DNA of 52,525 bases, from the NCBI GenBank assembly GCA_903847385.1, contig CAINDO010000417.1:1-52525 (forward strand), written 5' to 3'. The notes below the pieces were generated by a model, which had not been told where the DNA came from, did not search any database, and saw nothing but the letters and a program-made list of their open reading frames with translations. Source of the DNA: an uncultured Myxococcales bacterium. GTDB lineage: Bacteria; Myxococcota_A; Bradymonadia; UBA7976; UBA1532. The translations under genes were made by a program, and so were the position numbers. Every line of letters begins with the position of its first letter. Within the stretch, counting starts at the first letter, position 1. Shown one piece after another: positions 44,366 through 52,525 of this stretch.

Positions 44366-46537
44366 ATGCGCCCGAATTCACTGAAGAATCTCGCCTTGCT
44401 CGCCGGTGTGTGCGGTCTGTTGCCCGCCTGCGGTCGATCCAGTTATGTGTCCACGGACGACGCCGCCCTCGGGCGCGTCGTGGTCTATCGCAACGGCGTG
44501 GCCTACTACGAGCGCCGCGCGTCCATCGAGGGCGACGCCCTGCGTCTGTCGGTGCCGGCGGACAAGATCGACGACTTCTTGAAGTCGCTCACCGTGGCCG
44601 ACGCCAAGACGGGCAAGCCCCTGCCCGTGTCTTTCCCCGGGGCGGGCACGCCGGCGAGCGGGAGCGGGACGGTGGACATGACCGTCACGCTGCCCCCCGC
44701 GGCCGACGGCTCGAAGATCCGCGACGTGGTGCTGACCTACGTGACCGAGTCGCCGGCCTGGAAACCGAGCTACCGCGTGGTCCTCGACCCGGCCGGCAAG
44801 GTCGGCCTGGAGGGCTGGGCCATCGTGGACAACACCTCGGGCGAGGACTGGAACGCCGTGAAGGTGGGCGTGGGCAGCAGCTCGGCCCTGGCGTTCCGCT
44901 ACGACCTGAAGAGCGTGCGCACGGTGCACCGCGACATGCTGCAGACCGAGGAGCGCTTCGCCGTGGCGCCGCCCACGGGCGGGAGTCTGTTCAAGAACAC
45001 CGCCGGCGAACACGTCATCGACCAGCTCGCCGCCGAGGACCTGCCCACGGAGGCCGACGAGCAGGAGACGACCCTGGCCTACGCCGACGCGCCGGACACG
45101 TACTCCGCGGAGGAGGCGATGCCGACGGCGGGGCGGGCGATGGCCGCCAAGAGCGTGGTCGCGGCGGCGCCCCGCGCGCCGCAGCGCGAGAAGGCCAAGC
45201 AGGACGTCAGCCGCCGCGCCGAGAGCGCCAACAAGGTGCGCGCCCTGGCGCAGAGCCTGCGGCAGCGCGGTGACACGCTGGTCATCGAGGGGTTCGCCGA
45301 GCCGGGCGAGCCCGATCCGCAGATGCGGGCCGTCGAGCGCGCCAACGTGCTGCGCAACCAGCTGATCAAGGAGGGCGTGCCCCCGGCGCAGGTCGAGGCC
45401 CAGGGCCGCGGTGTGGTCGCTGGTCAGAAAGCCGGCGTGCGCCTGGTGGCCGCCGCCACGCCCCCGGCGACGGGCGCGGACAAGGCCGGTGCGCCCGGCG
45501 CGGACGCCAGCCCGGTCGGCGAGAGCCACTTCGAGTCGAGCACGCCGATGTCCGTGCTGCGCGGCACGAGCGCCATGGTGGCCATCCTGGACGACGCCGC
45601 CGAGGGGGAGATCGTGTATCTCTTCGACCCGGAGTCCGACCGGGGCGACGGCCGATTCGCCTTTCGTTCCGTGCTGTTCCGCAACCCGACGGACTCGACG
45701 CTCGAGTCCGGGCCGGTCACGGTCTACGGTCAGTCGCGGTTCATCGGCGAGGGCCTGACCGAGGCCATCCCGCCCCACTCGACCGCCGTGGTGCCCTTCG
45801 CGCTCGACCGACAGGTCGTGGTGGAGCGCACGGGCGACGAGGGCGATCACATCGCCCGCCTGATGACCGTGCAGCGCGGTGTGTTGACCTGCGAGGTGAG
45901 CCATCGCCGCACCACCAAGCTGAACGTGACCAACCGCCAGACCACGGCCGCCACGGTGCTCCTGCGCCACACGACGACCCGCGGCTGGACGATCACGAAG
46001 TCCCCCCAGGAGGCCGAGCAGTACGGGCAGTCCCGGCTCTACCGCGTGCAGCTCGCCGCCGGCGAGACGAAGACCGTCGAGATCGAGGAGACCACGCCGA
46101 TGACGCGCACGCTCGACCTGCGCACGCCGGACGGTCTGAGCATGGTGAAGGCTTATCTGTCGGACCCGGAGCGTTCGCCGGGCTTCGCCAAGCAGATGGA
46201 GCACCTGCTGAAGCTCAACCGTGAGATGGTCGACGGCGAGGAGGCCATCGTGAACCTGCGCCAGCGCGGCGACGAGTTCCGGCTTCGGATGGACGAGCTG
46301 CACGGGCAGATCGTCTCCCTGGGCCTGACGAAGACGGGCGGCTCGCTGACGAGCCACCTGCAGGCCAAGATGAGGCAGATCTCGGAGAAGGTTCAGCAGA
46401 ACACCCTGGAGATCGTGCAGCGGCAGGAGAAGCTGATGCTCGCCCGGGTGGCGTTCCAGGATGGCATCGCCGAGCTCACGCTGGCCGAGGGGCCGGCCGT
46501 GGCGACGTCGGGGGCTGCGAGCGCGAAGGCCATGTGA
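44366..46537 (+). CDS. DUF4139 lipoprotein with inserted OmpA-like domain
   Basis: 723 residues. GGAGG precedes the ATG at 44366; the lipoprotein Cys is Cys22 (LLPAC). The N-terminal part has GVAYYERRA and PADKIDDFLKSL, and strands such as VTESPAWKPSYRVVL and WAIVDNTSGEDW mark the DUF4139 fold. An OmpA-like peptidoglycan-binding segment is inserted at about 290-365 (GDTLVIEGFAEPG, RAVERANVLRNQL, VEAQGRG). The C-terminus is helical coiled-coil. Known DUF4139 proteins are poorly characterised; this is likely an envelope protein. The stop overlaps the next start. Confidence 0.8.
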   Translation: MRPNSLKNLALLAGVCGLLPACGRSSYVSTDDAALGRVVVYRNGVAYYERRASIEGDALRLSVPADKIDDFLKSLTVADAKTGKPLPVSFPGAGTPASGSGTVDMTVTLPPAADGSKIRDVVLTYVTESPAWKPSYRVVLDPAGKVGLEGWAIVDNTSGEDWNAVKVGVGSSSALAFRYDLKSVRTVHRDMLQTEERFAVAPPTGGSLFKNTAGEHVIDQLAAEDLPTEADEQETTLAYADAPDTYSAEEAMPTAGRAMAAKSVVAAAPRAPQREKAKQDVSRRAESANKVRALAQSLRQRGDTLVIEGFAEPGEPDPQMRAVERANVLRNQLIKEGVPPAQVEAQGRGVVAGQKAGVRLVAAATPPATGADKAGAPGADASPVGESHFESSTPMSVLRGTSAMVAILDDAAEGEIVYLFDPESDRGDGRFAFRSVLFRNPTDSTLESGPVTVYGQSRFIGEGLTEAIPPHSTAVVPFALDRQVVVERTGDEGDHIARLMTVQRGVLTCEVSHRRTTKLNVTNRQTTAATVLLRHTTTRGWTITKSPQEAEQYGQSRLYRVQLAAGETKTVEIEETTPMTRTLDLRTPDGLSMVKAYLSDPERSPGFAKQMEHLLKLNREMVDGEEAIVNLRQRGDEFRLRMDELHGQIVSLGLTKTGGSLTSHLQAKMRQISEKVQQNTLEIVQRQEKLMLARVAFQDGIAELTLAEGPAVATSGAASAKAM

Positions 46538-46917
46538 TACCGCTCGGGTCCATGGAAAAGCCCAACGCCGAGACGACCGCCGCCTTCGAACGCCTGATCC
46601 CCGACGACCCCCGCGCGATGCGGGGGCAGATGTTCGGGCACCCGTGTGCGTTCGTGTTCGGGCAGATGTTCTTCGGGACCTTCGCCCAGACGCTCGTGAT
46701 TCGCGTCGGCGAGGCGCGCGCCAAGGCCCTGGCGGTGGCGCCGGTCGCCCACTTCGAGCCCATCCCGGGGCGGCCGTGGAAGGAGTACCTGCAGGTCGCC
46801 CCGGACGCGCTGCCCGCCGAGACGCTCTCGGCGATGGCCCGGGAGGCGCTCGAGTTCACCGCCCAGCTGCCGCCCAAGGCGCCGAAGGCCCCGAGGCCCC
46901 GGAAACCCAAGGCCTGA
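46534..46917 (+). CDS. TfoX/Sxy N-terminal-domain-like protein
   Basis: 127 residues from a GTG overlapping the previous stop as GTGA (an ATG at 46552 is also possible). The core RGQMFGHPCAFVFGQMFFG and LVIRVGEARAKAL resembles TfoX_N, in which related competence regulators act with CRP, but the family is widespread and not always regulatory. Lys/Pro-rich tail. The stop TGA is directly followed by the stop of the convergent gene, forming TGATCA. Confidence 0.7.
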   Translation: MIPLGSMEKPNAETTAAFERLIPDDPRAMRGQMFGHPCAFVFGQMFFGTFAQTLVIRVGEARAKALAVAPVAHFEPIPGRPWKEYLQVAPDALPAETLSAMAREALEFTAQLPPKAPKAPRPRKPKA

Positions 46918-47289
46918 TCACATCCCAACCGGCGCGAAGTAGCGGATGCGGTGGCCGTCCGGGTCGACCGCGGTGAAGGCGTAGCCGAAGTCGCGGGCCG
47001 TGGGCGCCTCGATCACCGGCAGGCCGCGGGCGACGAACTCGGCGTGGCGGGCGTCGACGGCGGCGTCGTTCGGGAGCACGAAGGCCAGCTCGCCGCCGCC
47101 CCCCGCGGCCGTGGGGGCCGGCGACACGCCGTCCTTGCCCCAGAGGCCGAGCATCACGCCCGGCGAGAGCACGAACATGGCGAAGGTCGGCGACTGCTCC
47201 ACGGGGGCGGCGCCGAGGAGCTGCGCGTAGAACTCGGTGCTGGTGGCGGGCTGGGCGACGTAGAGGATCACGAAGGTGCTGGGCTGCAT
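46918..47289 (-). CDS. VOC-family (glyoxalase-like) protein
   Basis: 123 residues, one VOC module: FVILYVAQPATSTEFYAQLLG (start), ELAFVLP, then YAFTAVDPDGHRIRYFAP. Members are lyases, dioxygenases or antibiotic-binding proteins; the substrate is not evident. It lies downstream of the WYL regulator on the same strand (83 bases). Confidence 0.85.
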   Translation of the reverse strand: MQPSTFVILYVAQPATSTEFYAQLLGAAPVEQSPTFAMFVLSPGVMLGLWGKDGVSPAPTAAGGGGELAFVLPNDAAVDARHAEFVARGLPVIEAPTARDFGYAFTAVDPDGHRIRYFAPVGM

Positions 47290-47372
47290 GGTGCGGGCCT
47301 TTCTGGGCGGTGGCGGCGCGAGTCCGTCTCGCGTCGTGAGGCCACTGTGCCCGGCACCCCTGACAGTTTCTG

Positions 47373-48059
47373 TCAGGAGTCGATCCCGAGGGTCGCTTTC
47401 CATTCGGCGAGCAGCAGCCTCCGGCGCCGCGGGTAACGGTCGGGCTGCACCGAGAGCGCGGCGATGCGGTCCACCCGGAAGTGCCGGAACGTGCCGCGCA
47501 GCTCGCAGTGCGCCGCGACGACCCGCGCGTGGTCGAAGTACGCCAACGCGATGGGCCAGATGGTGCGCTGCGAGTCGCGCCCGGCCTCGTCGCGGTAGGC
47601 GATCGCCAGCTTGTGCTCCGTGCGGATGGCGGCGCGGATGCGCGGCAGCTCGACCTCGCCGGCCATGGGCGGCGGGCCGGGGCCGACCACCAGGGAGCCG
47701 TCGTCCAGGTCTTCGCGGAGGCCCGGCGGCAGCACGGCCGCGATCTTGGCCGTGGCGTCGCGGGCGGCGCGGGCGAGGGGGCCGTCGCCGCGATCGGCCA
47801 CCCAGCGCATGCCCAGCACCAGGGCCGAGAGCTCCTCCTCGGAGAACATGAGCGGCGGCAGCAGGAAGCCGGGCCGCAGCACGTAGCCGAGGCCCGGCTC
47901 GCCCTCGATGTGCGCGCCCTGGGCCTGCAGCGTGGCGATGTCGCGGTAGAGCGTGCGCACGCTCACGCCGAGCTCGTCCGCCAAGGACTGGCCCGTGACC
48001 GGGCGTCGGTGCCGGTGCAGCAGTTGCAGCAGGTCCAGCAGGCGTTGGGCGCGCGACAT
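47373..48059 (-). CDS. HTH/WYL-domain transcriptional regulator (YafY-like)
   Basis: 228 residues. The N-terminal winged helix (LLDLLQLLHRHRRPVTGQSLADELGVSVRTLYRDIATL, cut here) is followed by a linker helix and a WYL-type domain (about 130-215; RTEHKLAIAYRDEAG, RTIWPIALAYFDH, FRVDRI) that senses small ligands or nucleic acids. TACGAT lies 9 bases before the ATG. Upstream and divergent is tmcA; downstream is the VOC gene. Confidence 0.88.
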   Translation of the reverse strand: MSRAQRLLDLLQLLHRHRRPVTGQSLADELGVSVRTLYRDIATLQAQGAHIEGEPGLGYVLRPGFLLPPLMFSEEELSALVLGMRWVADRGDGPLARAARDATAKIAAVLPPGLREDLDDGSLVVGPGPPPMAGEVELPRIRAAIRTEHKLAIAYRDEAGRDSQRTIWPIALAYFDHARVVAAHCELRGTFRHFRVDRIAALSVQPDRYPRRRRLLLAEWKATLGIDS

Positions 48060-48099
48060 CGGGCTGGCATCGTAGCGCCCGCCGGGCTGAAATGCCCCC

Positions 48100-50071
48100 G
48101 TGTCGATGCCCCCCCGAGCCCTGATCGCGCTGCGCGGCGACGCCGAGGCGACCCACGCGCAGGCGGCGGCCCTGGTCGCGGCGCTGCCCCCGGCCGAGGT
48201 GCTCTGGGTCGGGTCGGACGCACCCCCCGGGCACACGGGCGTGCGGCCCCGGGACGTCGCCCGGCGGCTGGGCGCGGGCTGCGACGCCGTGGTGCTCGAC
48301 CTGCACGCCGGCCTGGACGCCGACCTGATCGGGCAGTGCCACGGCTTCGTGCGCGGCGGCGGCGCGCTGGTCCTGCGGCTGTGGCCCGAAGGGGCGCCGC
48401 CGCCGGCGACGGACGCGCTCTGCGTGCACCCCTACGGCCCGGGGGACGTGACCGCGCGGTTCCAGACACGCTTCGAGCGTGCGCTGCCGGCGCAAGCGCC
48501 CCTCCCGCCCCTCGCCTCCGCCGTGCGCGCGGTGACCGGCACAGACGAGCAGGCCGCGGTCGTCTCGCGCCTGAGCGACCTGTTCCAGTCCGCGGAGCCG
48601 CGCTGCGCCTCGCTCCTGGCCGATCGCGGTCGGGGCAAGTCGAGCGCGCTCGGGCTGGCGCTGCGGGCGGTGGGCGACCGGCGGGTGGCGGTCACGGCGT
48701 CCCAGCCCGAGGCCGCCGCCGAGGTGCTGCGCTTCGCCGGGGACGCCGCGCGCTTCGTGCCGCTCGAGCAACTCCTGGACCCGGCGCCCGAGGCCGCCCC
48801 CTGGGACGCCATCGTCGTCGACGAGGCCGCGCAGCTCCCCGTGCCCGTGCTCCAGCGGCTCGCCGAACGACATCCGCAGGCCCGGATGGCCTTCGCGACC
48901 ACGGCGCAAGGCTACGAGGGCACCGGGCGGGGCTTCGTGCTGCGGTTTCTGGCCTGGGCCGCCCGCCAGGCGCGGCCGCTGGAGCGCCTGACCCTGCACG
49001 CTCCGATCCGCTGGGGCGAGGCCGATCCGCTGGAGCGGGCGGTCACGGACCTGCTGCTGCTGGACGCCGCGCCGGCCCCCGTCGACGCGGACGAAGTCGC
49101 GAAAAACCTGAACGAGATCGAGCACATCCGCTTCGACCGCGACGCGCTCGCGACGGACGAGGCGACGCTCCGGGCCTTCTTCGGGCTGCTGGTGCACGCG
49201 CACTACCGCACCACGCCGGGCGACCTGCACCGGATGCTGGACGCGCCGAACCTGGCGCTCCACGGGCTGCTCTGGCGGGGGCGGGTGGTGGCGGCGTCGT
49301 TGGTGGCGCGCGAGGGCGGCCTGCCCGCGGCGATGTGCGCGGACATGGCCGCGGGGCGCACGCGCATCCGGGGCCACGCGCTGGCGGACACGCTGGTGTC
49401 CCACTCGGCGCACCCCGAGGCCGGCACGCTCTCGATGGTGCGGAGCGTGCGCATCGCCGCGCACCCGGACCTGCGGCGCCTGGGCCTGGCGCGCAGGCTG
49501 GTCGAGGCCGTACATGCCACGGAGCCGGCCGAGCTGTATGGCACGCTCTTCGGGGCCACGGCGGAGCTGGTGGCCTTCCGGCGGGCGCTGGGCTACCGGC
49601 TCGTGCGGGTCGGCGTGTCCCGGGGGGCACGGTCGGGGGAGCCCGCCGCGGTGATGGTCCGCCCGGCTTCGCCCGAGGCCGAGGCGCTGGTGGCGGCGCT
49701 GACGGCCGATCTGTCGCGCGCCCTGCCCGCACAGCTGGCGCTGCAATCCGCCGGGGAGCTCGTGCTCGACCCCGCGCTCGTCGCCGCGCTCACCGCGGGC
49801 CTGCCCGTGGCGCCGCCGCCCAGCCCGGCCGAGCTCGACGCCGCGGTGGACGCGTACCTGAGCGGCCCGGCACCCTACGAGGGCGCGGCCTGGGCCGTGC
49901 GCCCGTGGCTGGCCGCTCGGGGCCTCACGGGCGGCGGCCTGTCGCCCCGCGAGCGGACGCTCCTGGCCGCCCGGGTGCTCCGCGGCGACCCCTGGCGCGT
50001 CGCGGCGGCCGAGGCGGGTTACGAGAGCCCCGCCGCGTCCATGCGCGCCCTGCGACCGGCCCTGCGCGCGC

Positions 50072-50097
<26 letters not shown>
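48100..50097 (+). CDS. tmcA: tRNA(Met) cytidine acetyltransferase TmcA
   Basis: About 665 residues (GTG 48100; ATG 48106 is an alternative). TmcA acetylates the wobble C34 of elongator tRNA-Met using acetyl-CoA and ATP. Visible are the helicase-like P-loop DRGRGKSSALGLAL (about 170-185), Walker B VVDEAAQLPVPVLQRL, GYEGTGRGFVLRFLAW, and the GNAT domain (SMVRSVRIAAHPDLRRLGLARRLV, cut here) with the acetyl-CoA site. Length is slightly shorter than E. coli TmcA (671). The 3' end overlaps the convergent gene by 26 bases. Confidence 0.92.
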
Positions 50098-51496
<1,399 letters not shown>

Positions 51497-51568
51497 CCCC
51501 CGTGTTTCCCATGACCCGCCCACTTCGCGCCAGGGGCGAAACTGCGGAGCCGCCCGGCGGGCCGCCGA

Positions 51569-52360
51569 TCAGTCGATGCGGGCGAGGACGCCGTCGGGCA
51601 GCATCGGGCCCATGGGCGGGGTCAGCGCCAGGGGCAGCAGGGTCGGGATGCTGGCGCCGCTGTCGTTCAGGGCCGTGTGACTCAGCGTCGTGTCGAACGC
51701 GACGACGTTGGCCGCCCGCTCGTCGACGGTGAACTCCGGGCGGTCGGGCAGGGCGTCCCGGCGAGGGACGTGGGTGAACCGGGTGAGAAAGCGGCGGGCG
51801 CGCGCGGCCGTGCAGTGGGAGACCATGAGCAGACGCCCCCGGCGGGCGAAGCGGGCGAAGGCCTCGTCCTGGCCGTACAGGGCGTCGAGCAGGACCAGGG
51901 CGGTCAGGGCCGGGGTGTCCACCCATCGGGAGAGCGTGCGGTAGGCGCCGCTGTGGCCGATGGCGACCACGGGGCCGGCGGGGCGGGTGAAGCCGGCGCG
52001 CTCGACCTCGGCCAGGAGCGCCTCGAGGCTGCTCCAGCGCAGGGGCGCGCGGTCGCTGTCGGCCACGGTGGGCACGATGAAGAGGGCGTTCTCGCCGCTG
52101 GCGCGGAACTGGTCGGGGAGCGCGCCCGTGGTCCAGACCGAGTCGGCGGTGCGTTTGTAGCCGTGCACGTAGACCACGGTCGCCGCCGTGGCCGGGTCGT
52201 AGTCGGCGGGCGCCCAGACGCGCACCGGGCCGGCCGTGGTCTCCAGGCGGGCGGACCGCTCCGCGGCCTCGTCACCGGGGTCTGCGCCGGGTTTGACGCC
52301 GCCGACCAGCAGGGTCTGCAGGGCGTGCAGGATGAACGCGTAGAGAAATGTGGTCGGCAT
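51569..52360 (-). CDS. Alpha/beta hydrolase
   Basis: 263 residues with a hydrophobic N-terminus (TTFLYAFILHALQTLLVG), which may be a signal anchor. The oxyanion motif VVYVHGYKR, the nucleophile Ser137 in GHSGAY and the acidic LVLLDALYG mark the fold. His of the triad may be near SHTALN. Substrate unknown. The ATG at 52360 overlaps a TGCGCA-CATC-TGCGCA repeat. Confidence 0.8.
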   Translation of the reverse strand: MPTTFLYAFILHALQTLLVGGVKPGADPGDEAAERSARLETTAGPVRVWAPADYDPATAATVVYVHGYKRTADSVWTTGALPDQFRASGENALFIVPTVADSDRAPLRWSSLEALLAEVERAGFTRPAGPVVAIGHSGAYRTLSRWVDTPALTALVLLDALYGQDEAFARFARRGRLLMVSHCTAARARRFLTRFTHVPRRDALPDRPEFTVDERAANVVAFDTTLSHTALNDSGASIPTLLPLALTPPMGPMLPDGVLARID

Positions 52361-52375
52361 GCGCACATCTGCGCA
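52360..52375. promoter_or_regulatory. TGCGCA-CATC-TGCGCA repeat at the start of the hydrolase
   Basis: Two copies of the self-complementary hexamer separated by 4 bases cover the start codon and the normal ribosome-site position on the minus strand; could be an operator. Confidence 0.4.
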
Positions 52376-52405
52376 CCCGGCCGGGCGACCGGCAAGCGAA
52401 ATCGA

Positions 52406-52436
52406 CCGACATGTGTTTGATTGTCGCACATGTCGG
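52406..52436 (-). terminator. 10-base inverted repeat after the last gene's stop
   Basis: CCGACATGTG (52406-52415) pairs perfectly with CACATGTCGG (52427-52436), loop of 11. It begins 2 bases after the stop at 52439. Only a short T-rich stretch follows on the minus strand, so terminator or operator is possible. Confidence 0.4.
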
Positions 52437-52438
52437 CG

Positions 52439-52525
52439 TCAGCCCTGCGCGCGCACCTCGTCCAGCCGCGCGGCCGTCTCGCCCGGCCCCTCGTCCGCGG
52501 GCCGGTCGGCCAGGGCGGCCAGCGC
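52439..52525 (-). CDS. C-terminal end of an unidentified protein (5' lies beyond the window)
   Basis: 28 codons read open to the window edge and end in TGA at 52439-52441 (ending LDEVRAQG). The helical, Ala/Arg/Asp-rich composition is like the TPR/helical proteins. Too short to identify. Confidence 0.4.
   Translation of the reverse strand, partial: ALAALADRPADEGPGETAARLDEVRAQG

Noticed and set aside
46915-46920. TGATCA where two convergent stops meet
   Set aside because: A six-base palindrome produced by TGA and TCA touching is expected by chance; noted only because no bases separate the stops.

Overview
The window is a very GC-rich chromosomal segment that most likely comes from a myxobacterium or relative (phylum Myxococcota). 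The evidence is two proteins with MYXO-CTERM-type C-terminal sorting signals (a Gly-rich or Ala-rich linker, a lone Cys, a hydrophobic helix and an Arg cluster). A 1000-residue lipoprotein carries alternating Cys-rich repeats of the 'Myxococcus cysteine-rich repeat' (DUF4215) kind and a MopE-like Asp/Asn/Cys metal-binding motif. There are FHA plus AAA+ regulators and a remarkable density of secreted lipoproteins. I see no tRNA, rRNA, CRISPR array, transposase or phage gene, so this looks like ordinary chromosome rich in lineage-specific surface proteins.

Layout. 1-4.6 kb: the end of a TPR-rich signalling protein; a globin translationally coupled to an FHA/AAA+/Fis regulator (minus strand); then, across a 330-base divergent region with phased CGCAC repeats and a sigma-54-type promoter, a secreted NlpC/P60-like protein. 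4.7-9.7 kb: uvrB and four small exported proteins. 9.8-11.8 kb: an Rrf2 regulator with its methyltransferase, and a glyoxalase-like protein. 11.8-15.9 kb: an operon of three related Cys-rich lipoproteins, two with WD40-like propellers. 16.1-23.1 kb: two coupled giant paralogues made of an alpha/alpha-toroid domain, thrombospondin-3 calcium repeats, 15 to about 19 repeats beginning with a Cys-Cys pair, and a MYXO-CTERM tail. 23.2-31.4 kb: a polysaccharide cluster with a GT4 and a GT2 glycosyltransferase, a phosphoglycosyl transferase, an NDP-sugar epimerase, a neutral-ceramidase-like hydrolase and two radical SAM enzymes. 31.5-41.2 kb: mostly large exported lipoproteins (ZU5/CGCGC repeats, propeller plus alternating Cys repeats, ASH/PKD). 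41.2-46.9 kb: a HEAT-like/receiver protein, two exported or hydrophobic small proteins, a membrane C39-like peptidase, a DUF4139 lipoprotein with an OmpA-like insertion, and a TfoX-like protein. 46.9-52.5 kb: a VOC protein, a WYL regulator, the tRNA acetyltransferase TmcA, a VWA/MopE-type lipoprotein, an alpha/beta hydrolase and the tail of one more gene.

How it fits together. The most coherent regulatory unit is the globin/AAA+ operon facing the sigma-54-type promoter: a haem sensor or NO/O2-handling protein made together with a DNA-binding regulator, next to an array that looks like its binding sites. The regulator lacks the GAFTGA loop normally needed to engage sigma-54, which is the main puzzle. 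The most unusual protein system is the pair of Cys-Cys repeat MYXO-CTERM proteins and the divergent operon of Cys-rich lipoproteins beside them; together they would put a large amount of disulfide-rich protein on the cell surface. Several genes have a -10-like hexamer 6-7 bases before the ATG and so are candidates for leaderless mRNAs.
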